From NCBI GenBank assembly GCA_963965975.1, contig OZ014411.1:1721001-1785000 (forward strand): a stretch of DNA of 64,000 nt, given 5' to 3'. Of the stretch, positions 44,394-56,517 are shown piece after piece. The stretch comes from Xestospongia bergquistia (lineage: Eukaryota; Porifera; Demospongiae; Haplosclerida; Petrosiidae). The notes beneath the pieces are model-generated. The model was not told the DNA's origin and ran no database searches. It saw only the letters and a program-made list of their open reading frames with translations. Position 1 is the first letter of the stretch; each line of letters opens with the position of its first letter. A program made the position numbers and the translations under genes.

Positions 44394-47300
44394 ATGGAAG
44401 GTATCTATTTGCTATGTACTATTTCTTTCATGTTGTTATGGTTGTGTAAATTCTATACTTTCGTACATAATAAACACATAAGTCGCACCATTATTGATCG
44501 ATATCCCCAAGACTGCAAGTGTTGCAAGCACTCTTCGGTTGAAAGTCAATGCTTTAACGTGTATGTATGTAATATAAATATGTAGAACAATGTACAGTTT
44601 AGGTATAGATAATGTACCATAAATATGCTATATCGGTCACGAAGTGTGTATTATGATGACGTTGTGTCATCATAAGTATGCGAATTGTATCAGCACACAC
44701 TACTGAAGCAAAGCTGAGGGCTAGATATCTTGAACATTATAACGAAGTAGTTGCCTAATGTAATAGGAAACAGGACTTGTTTATTAATACTGGTATAGCA
44801 TAGCAAATAACCACAGCCTATGCCAAATAAACCTGTAACAAAGTGTGGCATTATATCACAGTAAAAAGTGATGGGTGAATTAAAATACTAACATTAGTAC
44901 TTATTTTCAAATGATTTAAACACTGAATATCTATAGATTAAATGTTTCGTTTTTTTCGAAATGTTATAGCATTATAAATTAAACGAGCCACCAAAGATAT
45001 ATGAAGTTGTAGTATCCATATGTTGTTAAAATATAAATACTTTTGTTGATGGTAGGCCTGTATGTCTTTAATTGGCAGGTATTTCCATAATTTATCAGCA
45101 TTGTTAGCATGATTAAAACAAGAAAATTGTTTAAGTTGGAAATTAATGATGTTTTAAGTTGTGACTCTAGCTTTAGATATCTACGGAAGCCGAAGGCGGC
45201 CATCCATTTCTACTTCGTAATTTTATATTCTACTTTGAAGTTTTCCAAAAATATTCCAATTCTACTTTACAGTTTTCCCAATTCCAATTCTATTTTCTAT
45301 CCTTCGATGGAATATTTAACAACTAAAATCCTCTCCCTACTCTAACCGTAAACATGTTGCTTCATTCCATTCTAAGAGACGGCTCGTGGTGCTCGCTTTA
45401 CTTCATGGAGCTCAATGAAGCGAGCACCACGAGCTGTCTCTTAGAATGAAGCGAAGCGACATGTTTCCAGTTAGGGTGGGGGGATAGGATTTTAGTTGTT
45501 AAATGTTCCATCAAAGGATAGAAAATAGAATTGGAATTGGAATAGTTTTGGAAAACTTCAAAGTAGAATATGAAATTACGAAGTAGAATTTGAAAGTAGG
45601 AAGTAAAAATGGATGGCCGCCTTCGGCTTCCGTAGATATCACATACAAGATTGCTATTGTTTTTCATTAGTATATACTGACTTTGCAGTGATTTATTATC
45701 CTGAACACTACACAGTAAAAAGTGATGGGTAGAAAGTACCCAAACAATTGGGTCAAAATACCTATAACTCAGGTGACCAATGCTTGCGTTAAAATAACCT
45801 GATAAAATAATAATTAAAACAAGTATCAAATGTACTTGTGATTATAACCTACACCTGTAGTTAAAGTAACATCTGATGTAATTACTTGAAGAAACAATTG
45901 CTGTTACTTTAACTTTGTGCACTGTAGTTACTGTAACACTTAATAGGTTATAACATATGTTGCAGTTATCATAACTAACAAAATAGATCATTATAACTAA
46001 TATTGTTAATATAAATCAGATTATCAAGACTGAAAGTAGTCATTTGAGGCATATTGAAATGCTGCATGGTGATGTAAGTAATCATTATGCAAAAACATAT
46101 GACATCAATAGACGGTCGTCTCTACTTGACGTTAAGTTTTTCAACATGTTTGAGGGTGGTTTACCTCATGACACTATGCATGATATTCTTGAAGGGATAG
46201 CACTTTGCATGGAGATTAAACTTTTGGTTTCATGGTTTGTTTACCTTGGGCGAATTGAATGATAGACTTTTGAAATTCAACTTTGGTTATTCTGAAATTG
46301 ATAAGCCTGTACATATTCTCAGTCAATGTTTAAATACAGTGATACAAACAAACCATTAAGAGCATTTGCATCACAAATATTACTTCTTGTGCGAATTTTA
46401 CCTTTCTTAATTGCTCACAAAATCCTCAAATGAAGAACACTGGTCATGTTTCTTGTTGTTAAGGAAGATAATTGACATTGTCCTTTACCCTTTCAAACAG
46501 TCCTTTCGCCTATCTAACTATAAGAACATTTCTTTAAGTCTGGCTGTCGTCATCAAAGATGGATGTGTTATGAATTAGCAGCAGGCACACTTTTACATGC
46601 TCCTCTTGAATGGCATGTGGTCCAGCTATATTTGTTAGCAGACTTTAAGCAACGAATTGATTATGAGAGAGTATAATATAACAACAATAAATATAATCAG
46701 AAATAGCAAGTCAGCAAGAGAGAGATTGATCAATAGGCATATATATAACAATACAAAATCATTCATTTTATATAGCATCATTTACAGGAAGTATTACATA
46801 ACTATGTTTACATAAGTGGTTAACACATTCATACTTATAAATCACTATTCTCCAACAATATGTAGATAAAGTATTTGTACCACAGATTGTCAAATGACTG
46901 CAATATATGTAGATGTCAAAATAACATTGATACAACTGTTTTCAAACGAAACAGTCTCCATAGTAACAAAATACTATACCTTTAACTAGGTATTACAAAT
47001 TTGAAATAACATCACTTTTCTTTCTAATTTATGTAGCGCCAAGAAATCCAAAACGGGTAAAGATAGTTTGCACAAGACCATTACACAGCCACTAACATTC
47101 AAAATTGCTATTTACAGTTCATTACAATATAATATAATATCATGTACATAATATAACTATATGATTATGCAGCAAGGATATCTCCCTCTACAAGAACAGA
47201 TCACAAATACTTCAGAGCAGGATTTCTCACCACAGGAAGAACACACTCCTCAGGAGGGATACGAAAGTATGCACATAATAATATTTGAGTCTCATAACAT

Positions 47301-47849
47301 TCCTTACTTATAAACAGATGCTCCTCCTCCTTATTATCCACCTGTTCAACAGCAGCCATGTCTTCCTGATGCTCAGGCTGTTCCTGTCATACAGCAACAA
47401 ACTGTAAGTAATAATTTATCAAAGAAGACAAAATCATTTTTTTCTTAGTCAAATATAATTGTTGTGCAGTCACAACCTACTCTAGTGGTTGCAAGGACTG
47501 TGCTTCGTCATTCAAGTGATCACTACTTGACACTGTCTATTGTGCTAACATTCATATGTTTCTTTATTGGGAATTGCTTCTCCCTTTTGTGTACTATACC
47601 AGCTATTGTATTTGCCATAAGTGTAAGCACAGTTTTGTAAATACGATATTCTTATTATAAAGCCATAACATGTGTGTGTGTAACTATATATAGGCTCATC
47701 GTGCTAAAATACATGGTGATCTACAAGAGGCTCAATCTAAAGCTCGGGTTGCTTTGATCCTTAATATTATTTCTATTATGTTTGGAGTGGTAGTTGTCAT
47801 CATTGTTATGGTTGCAAGTGTAAGTGTGCCAATAGCAGTTACAGCTTGA
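44394..47849 (+). CDS. Dispanin (CD225/IFITM-like) copy D
   Basis: Exons 44,394-44,400, 47,037-47,056, 47,173-47,266, 47,318-47,403, 47,449-47,622 and 47,694-47,849 give 537 bases (178 residues): MEAPRNPKR, a Q/P-rich region, first membrane segment (TLSIVLTFICFFIGN), CD225 loop (KIHGDLQEAQSKARV) and second segment. All introns have GT/AG ends. Relative to copy A, GGA has become TGA at 47,847-47,849, so the Tyr-rich tail is not translated; the two intact copies E and F also end near here, so this stop need not be damaging. Intron 1 is 2.6 kb because of a roughly 2-kb insertion absent from copy A. Confidence 0.75.
45176..45640. mobile_element. 465-bp foldback element
   Basis: Nearly the whole element is a palindrome: the outer 32 bases on each side are perfect inverted repeats (GATATCTACGGAAGCCGAAG... 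inward), and the inner arms (GCGAGCACCACGAGC) pair too, with a centre near 45,408. Length and structure fit a MITE/foldback transposon. It sits in intron 1 of dispanin copy D. Confidence 0.9.
46024..46680 (+). pseudogene. CACTA-like transposase fragment
   Basis: Frames read VSNHYAKTYDINRRSSLLDV, EGGLPHDTMHDILEGIA, then after a shift NDRLLKFNFGYSEIDKPV, FASQILLLVRILPFLIAH, and LLHAPLEWHVVQLY. The LPHD.MHD.LEG motif and the following order match a transposase widespread in cnidarian and sponge genomes that I take to be En/Spm (CACTA)-related. Stops and shifts disable it. The family assignment is from memory of motif order. Confidence 0.55.
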
Positions 47850-48029
47850 GACACTGGCTATTACAGTTATTACAACAATTATTATTGTTACTATTCCACT
47901 CGTTACCGTTCTGCTTTTTACACTTATTATTCTTATACTGATTATTCTTATACTTACCCTTATGCTCACTACAGATATTATATAACCACTTATTCTAACT
48001 ATACATGCTACAAATGAACATAGAGCTAT

Positions 48030-48700
48030 ATTTTGTGGCTAACACTACGATTTTATTAATACTTTTGTTCACTATCATTTATAATTAATCAAGCTTTGTT
48101 TGTAGTGTACAGGTTACTAAATCATTACAAATCAGTATACTATTGAAATAGATTAATATTCTTTTATAATATGATATACATAAAACTTGAGTGTCAATAA
48201 AAAAAATATTATGGTTTCATTTTTTAAAAAAGCATATTTTAATCTCACTGACCATGAAATAAATTATACAAACAAGTTCCAATTAAATGAAGAAATCAGG
48301 TCTTGTCCAATAGCATTTATTGTGTTAATGATTTAAAAATGAGTACTAATATTAGCATTTTTATTTATGTACTGTAATAAAAATAGTAAATATTAGTACT
48401 TGATGCATTAAAATGATAATGTCTTTTAATTTTCATACATTATATTATCAGTGCATTCACATTTTTAGAGAAAGAAACAAACATGTAAAACATTGCATTT
48501 CTTATTAATTTGTTGCAAGTAATTTCATATCAAAACTGAGCATGAAAAAGATAAAGAGAGTACAGGTACTATAAGCTGTGGCTTTAGTACAGGTAAAGAA
48601 AAGCCTTATTTTGTTTTGTTGCTAATATTAGATTCCTAACAAGTGAAATGTAAAGAGTATTATGAAACTGGCTCTTTATCTTCATTGATGTTACAATTTT
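48030..48700. other. AT-rich 3' flank of dispanin copy D
   Basis: Inverted counterpart of 6,520-7,190; no gene. Confidence 0.4.
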
Positions 48701-48710
48701 CCCTAAAGCA

Positions 48711-49150
48711 ATGAATGAGTTATGTGTAAAACTAGTAAATGCATTTTTTTATTCGAAGCTCGAACTCAGTGATGGTGTTACAATATTTGCTATACTTGAT
48801 TCAGGACCAAACCTGATAATGGCAATGAGTGCCAATGACAACCCAATTGTTTGTATTATGCAGCAACATCAACAGCAGAAAGATAATATAGATGAATTAT
48901 CTAATGATGATTGGAGTGCAAACTTCTTTTTAGATAGATTTCCTTAAAACTTTGGCATTACAGCAGTGATATAATATATATGACTTTGTTCTCATAACAA
49001 TCATTGCTTTAGGTGAACTAGGAAAAGTAGTACTGGTGAGATTGATCATGTCTAACTGTGAATATTATGCTGTAATCAATAATTATAAGTCTATAGAAAA
49101 GTCAAAAGGAAATGTGGAGACGTTCATATATACTAAGATCTTATGAGTGA
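48711..49150 (+). pseudogene. Unrecognised two-exon module, right arm copy 1
   Basis: A 78-codon frame (48,711-48,947) reads MNELCVKLVNAFFYSKLEL, a Gln-rich bit and SNDDWSANFFLDRFP. After an intron-sized gap, 49,013-49,150 reads LGELGKVVLVRLIMSNCEY and ends TKIL before a stop. The second part is a diverged copy of 49,600-49,738. Function unknown. Confidence 0.4.
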
Positions 49151-49379
49151 TAATGATGAAAATTTCTATAATGCTTTGAAAGAAGTGTTTTCTGGATCCA
49201 CCATGTGTTCTGTCAGTGTGTAATGAAATGGATTAATGTAGGTAGCTATAGTTTGTTTAAAATATTTCAACCACTAATAAATGACATAATTTAGTATGGA
49301 TGACAGTAGAAATGCATAATACATACTGCAATAAGGAGCTTCTTTGTCACAAGATTTGCTAATCATAATCATATTTTGT

Positions 49380-49738
49380 CCTCATAGGTTGAAAATATAG
49401 GGACAAAATGTATTAATGTTGATCCAATTTATGTATTAAGATCAATAGCAGAAAAATGATATAAATGAGTTATATAATGATGACTGGGAATCCAAACCTA
49501 CTTTCAGAGAGATAACATTTGAAAATTTGGTAGCATAGTAGTTTACATGTATAGTACACAAGAAACTAATATTTACTACTTTAAACCCTTAACATTCCTT
49601 GCTTTGATGAACTGGGAGAAGGAGTACTGTTGGAATGGTTCCTATCTAACTCTGAAGGTGCTGCTATAATTCGACGAGCCTTGAAAGAGCTGATAGGAAA
49701 TGTGGATATTCATTCTAAGATTTTATGACTGATGATAC
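49380..49738 (+). pseudogene. Unrecognised two-exon module, right arm copy 2
   Basis: Reads NDINELYNDDWESKPTFREI after a one-base frame break, then a gap, then DELGEGVLLEWFLSNSEG, IIRRALKELIGNVDIHSKIL and a stop at 49,736-49,738. The second part is clean and hydrophilic-amphipathic, like the end of a helical domain. It is the best-preserved of the four module copies. Confidence 0.45.
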
Positions 49739-49869
49739 TGATAATTTCTATGATATATTAGCAATCTCAGGTTCTTTTAATTCATATATCATTTGTCATA
49801 GTATATACTAGTGATACGTTCATGATTGTAGTAGATGTCTACCTTACTTATCTTTGACATAAAAATTAT

Positions 49870-50032
49870 GAAATTAACTTTCGGGTAATTAGATGACGAA
49901 CGATTCCGCATTCTTTACACTATCCTTATAAATTTCCCTATGCTAGTCGTGTAATTATCTTCATAAAACTGGCAGACTGTTTTTCTCTATCAAAGCTGAA
50001 TAACTTGGATCGCCTTTAATTACAGATATATA
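49870..50032 (+). promoter_or_regulatory. Dispanin copy E promoter
   Basis: Same block order as at 59,090-59,235. The NRF1-like palindrome is replaced by CCCTATGCTAGTCGTG. Confidence 0.5.
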
Positions 50033-50292
50033 ATGGAAGGTACCTATTTATATCTGCTATTGGTTTTATGTTGTGAATCATAAGTGGTTTACTCGGGATA
50101 TAGTTTTGTGAGTGTTTGTGCATGCATGAATATATATAATACGATATATATTATAGTCTATCCTTTGAAGGTTTGTAGATATAATAAGCATCAGAGCACC
50201 ATCATAAATAAATCTATATTCTTTAGATTGTAAAAAAAAATTTTAAATTATCATCGAACAGATGATCTAGAAGTCTGTGTTTAAGAATACAA

Positions 50293-50330
<38 letters not shown>

Positions 50331-51709
50331 CAATTCACAGGCAATATAGTACATATATAAAATACCACTGAAATGTTATAATAGGCCATAAATGATATTC
50401 AAGATTATCCAAGGGTGTGTTGTAGGGTTATTATATTATTCATGTATATGTGAGCCAAGACTATCATGTCGAGGCAAAGCTGCAGCTGAGGGTTGATATC
50501 TTGATCTTCACAATTAAGTAGTTGTCTAATAAAACAGGTAATATGACTTGTCTATTTTATTGTATTGTAGCAGTTCTGGTACTAACAAACATGAAAATAA
50601 TTGTAAATTTCAATACTATCTATAGGCTCTAAGACAGTTTTTAAGTTATTTTAACAGAGTTTGTACAACTAGTAATAACAAAGTTAAACTAACATCACTT
50701 TTCTTTGTTTATTTATGCAGGTATAAATTATCTAAGACAGGTAAAGCTGGTTTACACAAGACCACTACACTTGCCACCAACATTAAATATTATGTTACAA
50801 TGTAGTATAATATAATATCATTAATGTAACTAAACAAGTCTATGATTATATAGCAAGGGCAAGGATATCACCCTCTACAAGGAGAGATTACATATCCTCC
50901 ACAGCAGCAATACCAACCACCACAGGAATATCAACCACAGCAGCAATACCAACCACCACAGCAATATCAACCACAGCAATATCAACCACAGCAGGATTAT
51001 CAACCACCACAGCAATATCAACCACAGCAGCAATATCAACCACCACAGCAATATCAACCACAGCAGCAATATCAACCACCGCAGCAATATCAACCACAGC
51101 AGCAATATCAACCACCACAGCAATACCAACCACAGCAAGGATACACTCCTCAAGAAGGATATGAAAGTATGCTCATAATAATATTTGTTAGTCTCAATGT
51201 CATTCCTAATTACTTGTAAACAGATGCTTCTCCTTATTTGCCACCTGTTCAACAGCAGCCCTATCTTCCTGCTGACCAGACTGCTCCTGTCATACAGCAA
51301 CAATCTGTAAGTAATAATTTATCAAGGACAAGCAAAATATTTTTTCTTAGACAAATGTAGTTGTTGTACAGTCACAACCAACTCCTTCAGCTGGAAGGGC
51401 TGCAATGCATTTTACAAGCAATCACTACTTGACATTGTCCATTGTGCTGACAATCCTATGTTTCTTTCTTGGTTGGCACTCTCTTTTTTGTACCATACCA
51501 GCTATTATATTTGCAATAAGTGTGAGTATAGTTTTCAAAATATGATATAGGTATTATAGACACATATATAGGCTCGTGATGCTGAGGCACATGGTGACAT
51601 GGAAGGGGCTCAAACTAAAGGTCGAATCGCCTTAATCCTAAATGTTGTTTCAGTTGTGTGGTGGGTGATACTAATTGTTGTCATTGTCATTATAGCTGCA
51701 TCATTATAA
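50033..51709 (+). CDS. Dispanin (CD225/IFITM-like) copy E, intact, with YQPPQ repeats
   Basis: Exons 50,033-50,039, 50,721-50,740, 50,854-51,166, 51,224-51,306, 51,351-51,521 and 51,572-51,709; 732 bases, 243 residues, no lesions. The N-terminus starts MEGINYLRQ and has an expanded Gln/Pro/Tyr tract (YQPPQ and YQPQQ units, exon 3 is 313 bases against 94 in other copies). The membrane part follows: HYLTLSIVLTILCFFLG with IPAIIFAIS, the CD225 loop (ARDAEAHGDMEGAQTKGR), then the second hydrophobic segment ending IIAASL. Such proline-rich dispanins resemble PRRT/TMEM91-type and IFITM-type proteins in topology: cytosolic Pro-rich N-terminus, one re-entrant or crossing helix, one crossing helix. 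Role unknown; a membrane-shaping or restriction role is inference. Confidence 0.85.
50890..51140 (+). repeat. Coding minisatellite (36-bp units)
   Basis: Units of CAATATCAACCACCACAG and CAATATCAACCACAGCAG alternate, giving YQPPQ/YQPQQ pairs. Length change in multiples of three would keep the frame. Confidence 0.9.
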
Positions 51710-51729
51710 ACTACAACTGGAAGCAGTTG

Positions 51730-53200
51730 CTATTACAATTATTACTACAATTATTATAGTTACTATTACACTTATTACTTTTTGATTTTTATACTTATTA
51801 TTTTGACTATTCAAATAAACTTGCAAGAAATGTCTTCTAATTAAAATTGTGAAAACGTGCAGGACTGCCTTCAACAAAGACAGTGTTTATATTTTTAAGC
51901 AAGAAAAGGATATTTCTAGTGTTGTTGTAGTTAACTATAACTAAAACTAAAAACCTTTTAGCTTAGCTGATTTGACTTTTAGTTAACTAACTATAACTAA
52001 CTAAATCTTTTTCATCTGACAATTAACTATAAGCTAACTATAACTAACTAAAATTAATTCTCTTACAGAAAAACTAACTATAACTAACTAAAATTATAAT
52101 AAGCTAAACTAAAACAACACTAGATATTTCATACATCTATCATGTATTCATAAAGAACCTTGGTCTTAAATTTAATCAATATTGATATCTATAGTGGATT
52201 TCATTATGAAGTCTTGGTTGTGTCAATTTTATTTTCAAAACTTATAAATATCATAATAATTAATACAAGTAGTGAAAAGATTTTTAAATAGGATCATCAA
52301 AATCATTATTATACTGTGCCTCCTCCAGAAACTACAGATAACATTTTCTCAACACTGTATTGGTAGTAATTAGAGGTTTAGCAGTGTCCTTGGGTATTGC
52401 TGCTATTTTAATTCCACTTTTGGTCTTCATTTTCATTATTAAATATAGAAAAGTATAGTTAATTGCCAAATAAGGTAATAAATGTTAATATGGAATTTTA
52501 CCCATTTACAGATATGAAAAGAATATTGCTATAGTCCATGTTATGTAACAATGAATTTCTATACTATATCTTAAGTTTGCAGAATTGTTCTATTAAATCT
52601 TGTTACTCGATCACTATAGAAATTGAGCCTCACAATCACTTTATGAGAACACTTAGATTAAAATATACCTAGTAGTCAGTATACTAATGACACATTAATG
52701 ATGCATATACTATATCTAGAACTTCCTGGTATAACATATATAGTTAATGTGCATCATTAGTATGTCATTAGCATATTGAATACTAGTATATTTTAATGTA
52801 ACTACTCTCATACAAAGAGACACTTAATATTGGGAGTGTTGTCCATCTGATAAGAACTCAACATATATAATTGTAGTAAGTTATTGTCATGTAGAACAGC
52901 CCTCCACAATAGTGCACAATAAGTTAATTTCATGTATGGAATTAATAATTGATTGATGATTTAAAATTTCTATGATTTCAATTATCTCTGCACAGCTAAT
53001 TAAAAGACAGTCTGTAAATGATATAGTATTGTACAGACATAATTAAATAAGAGCTTAAGTAATGTAACATGACATATTTTAATACAATGCTATCAAATCT
53101 GATAATGTATCTATTAAAGCAGTATGTAAAAGCTTTTAAAAAACACAGTTGTAACTTGAGCTTTGTTAAAACAATAAAAACATATATCAATATATGTTAT
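51730..53200. other. AT-rich spacer
   Basis: Contains simple CTAACTATAA-type repeats at about 51,930-52,110 and an inverted pair around 52,675-52,800 (AATATACCTAGTAGTCAGTA / GAATACTAGTATATTTTAA). No gene is supported. Confidence 0.35.
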
Positions 53201-53209
53201 ATTTTTTTA

Positions 53210-53450
53210 AATAATCTAACAGGTAAAGCTGGTTTATAAAAGACCACTACACTACAATAATTGTGAATGTTACCAAACATTCACAATTATTGTGTATATG
53301 ATATCATTAATGTAACCATACAAGTCTATGATTATATAGCAAGGACAAGGGTATTACCCTTTACAAGGACAAGACCACATATCCTCCACAGTAACAATAC
53401 CATCCATCGAAGCAATTATACCAACCACAGCAACAATATCCTGAATTAAA
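53210..53450 (+). pseudogene. Dispanin exon 2-3 fragment
   Basis: Homologous to 50,730-50,960 of copy E: it keeps the GGTAAAGCTGGTTTA donor region, TCTATGATTATATAG acceptor and a start of exon 3 (QGQGYYPLQGQ), then shifts frame. It carries a duplicated palindromic word (CACAATTATTGTG-like) at about 53,255-53,300. Confidence 0.65.
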
Positions 53451-53585
53451 ATTTAATGTAAGCAGAGAAGCTTTTCTTTCTTCCCACGGGTATGCACTAA
53501 GCTATGTTTGTGTTACTTTATTGATTACTAGAAACTGGATAAAAGAATAGCTTCTCTGCTTAGATTAAATTTAAAAGAAGAGACT
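53442..53585. mobile_element. Small inverted-repeat element
   Basis: Imperfect terminal inverted repeats of about 25 bases (AATTTAATGTAAGCAGAGAA / the inverse near 53,555-53,580) enclose about 95 bases. It looks like a short MITE inserted into the dispanin fragment. Confidence 0.55.
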
Positions 53586-53925
53586 CATAAAGAAAAATGG
53601 ATGAAACCAATGGCTATTGACTTGTCCAACCACTTCAGTGGAGATCCAAAGGAACAGAAAAGATGATAAAAGCATTGAATAATGTCATACAAAAGAACAG
53701 GTCAGAGCAATCGAAAAAACAATTGAAGAAAAGCGTAATTGGAGATTTCTCTGATCATAGTCGTCCTGATAACTTACCAGCTTTAACTTACTGATAACTG
53801 ATAACTTACCAGTTTTACCAACTTACCAGGTTTAACAGCTTTAACTTATTATAAATTGCTAACAGCAAAACACACAACATTCAGATTATTTCTTTTAAAT
53901 TATTATATATATTTATGTCATTGTT

Positions 53926-54309
53926 TTGCTATATAAAAGGTACAAAAACACAATTGGATATTGCCACTGCCCAGCTCTAGGAAATGTCAACAGTAGTGTA
54001 TTGAACATCCAAAAAATTGCTTTTGGATATATCAACAGTAATGTATATAATTCATTATATGAAATGTCAAATGTAGTGCATACAAACATCATAAGGAAAT
54101 ATCAAGAATCATCTATTGGATATGGAAAGGACAAATCACATTTCAAGTACATAATAAGTGAGGATATTGCACCTTATACTATCATAAGGATACATGAAGG
54201 AATTGTGCATCTATCATGCATGACAAAAATCTCAGGAAACATGAACTATCATAGACATGTCATTAACAAAACATGGTACAGAAAATTTGAAAATTTTACC
54301 AGTGTATAA
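53926..54309 (+). other. 127-codon open frame, unknown
   Basis: Open frame with Tyr/Asn-rich composition (VNSSVLNIQKIAFGYINSN and others). It is unusually long for this AT content, but I see no domain, neighbours or splice pattern to support a gene. Confidence 0.2.
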
Positions 54310-55009
54310 TTCTACAATTTTGACATTACTACATTCCTGTGTTTTGGGACTTAAGGTAGTTAGTTGATTAGAATTACTTTCCATCTAATATTATATGTAC
54401 ATATATATGGTGTTATGGATTTATTTTTATCCATTCCTTTTTGATCAGGCAGTAAGAATAAGTTAAACATCAATTATTACGTGTTTGATAATATTTAGAT
54501 ACGTTGTTTGCATATATACAAAAATGAATACAAGTTAATATATTGGGTAAATCATTTGACAAAACTTCAGTTGTGTGAAACAACACTAGTAAACAACACT
54601 TTTTAATTATTTTCCAAAATTTCATATAGCAATTAAAAATATAAAATACATAACGATCTGAATAAACATTACACAATAAATCCCTAAATGATATATAGTT
54701 ATATAGTTGTCACAATACATTCTTAACTTCATTAGGGACACTAAAACACTAGAAATAGTAGAAGTACTAAGAAAAATAGTAGAAACATTAGTGACAATAG
54801 GAAGACTATTGTTAACAGTAGAAATAGTATATAGACGTAACACGTCTATACCTTATAGCTATTTTCATTTTCTAATCTTGATGATATCATGATGATGTAG
54901 TTATAACCGGAAATCACTAATTAACTAGGTAAGTCCTTTGTACATCCAACCTCTTCGTTTAATTAAAGCAGTAAACCGGATTAGTTATTAAATTGTCATA
55001 AGTAAAGAG

Positions 55010-56005
55010 GCTCTAGAGTGCTTTGTCACTAGATGATGTAGTGGAGACTGGTAAAGAGTTAGGTTATGGAACATATGGTGTTATGTGTGAGGCAGAAGTA
55101 ATATCTGCTGGAAAGACTCTACATGAAGCTATCGCACAGGTAAACTAGATTATTCTACAAGTAGTAAGTATTTGTCAGGAGATTATATTTTGCTGTGTCT
55201 TTAGGGATTAGGGAGTGGAGATTAGTTTAATGCACAAAAAAGTATAGACTGGCTGACATACTTATAGGCATTGCCTATATATAAAATACTTAGTATTTTT
55301 TGTAATATGTTTATAGAATGAAACAGTTGTAAAACAGTTATGAAGTTTGCTGCATGAGGAATGTCTTTGTCACAGTCAACAACGTTCTCCAAATATAGTC
55401 CAGTTAATGTGTGTTTATTTCTCTTATTCTTCTCAGTTACCTATGTTGATAATGGAATATCTTTTCATAGATTATAGAGGCCCACCAAAATGGTGCTTCA
55501 TTAACTAATGTAGATCAGAATGGACTTACACCTCTTCATCATGGTGCTCGCCTAGGCAGGATAGAAGCAGTTCAATATATAGCAAATAACAGTAAGAAAA
55601 TGATTCATATAAATCATGTTGTTGTAGAACTTTTAATATATGTAACTAGAGGAACTGACTTAGGTGTTATGCAGTGATATTTCCAGTAACGTTAATAACA
55701 AATGAAACCACTTTTACCTTTCTAGTTTCTAAAGAGGCTATTAACATTCAAGATGAAGACAAGTAAGTCATTTGAATCATTATATAATTTACATATATTG
55801 AGTGTAAGAGGTCAAATAGCACTTCACAAAGCAGCCTGGTATGGTTATCATGAAATATGTAAAATATTAGTTGAGACAGGAGCTTCTCTATTTATAACTG
55901 ATTATCAGGTAAATAATTATGTGATTCTTTACTTTTTTCTCCCTATATCAGGACAATACACCATATCACAAATCAATTCAAAGTGAAGATGTAGAATTGC
56001 AATAA
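55010..56005 (+). CDS. Ankyrin-repeat protein with kinase-like glycine loop at its start
   Basis: Five linked exons with GT/AG ends and matching phases: about 55,010-55,139, 55,471-55,591, 55,726-55,762, 55,809-55,908 and 55,952-56,005. The first reads LSLDDVVETGKELGYGTYGV, like the ATP-binding loop of a protein kinase (G-x-G-x-x-G-V), but goes no further into a kinase. The next two exons give ankyrin repeats: NGLTPLHHGARLGRIEAVQY and GQIALHKAAWYGYHEICKIL. The last gives DNTPYHKSIQSEDVELQ and a stop. Ankyrin repeats bind proteins. The true 5' end is not found. It may be the remnant of a kinase-ankyrin gene or a short ankyrin protein. Confidence 0.6.
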
Positions 56006-56009
56006 TATT

Positions 56010-56466
56010 TGAAAAGTAAGTATTTCAAACTATTATAAATTCTTATACTATTGATCATATGATATCATTGTTTAGTGAAAGAAGTATAGAAGATATTTCA
56101 TACTGTATATAGCTATTTAATAATTATTTTACAGCCTCACTTTCTTATATTATCTATGACGTTAACACAATATATCAACTGATTATAACATACAATAATA
56201 CATAGAAGTAAACAAAAACAGAGAGATAATTGTACTTCTATTTCAATTTGAATCAGTAATCACTTTAATTTATCAAAAATATTAAAAAAGCTTATATGTT
56301 ATTAATAGCAATTTTTTGAACTACAGACTCAACACATCCATCTGTACTTTGTCTTCTAACCAACTAATTTAGAGTTTATCATGGTTTTATAATAGTGGAA
56401 CAACAAATTTTTATAGAAATTAATTTAAAGATTACAAAGGAATTTATTGATGAAAATTACAATTTC

Positions 56467-56517
<51 letters not shown>

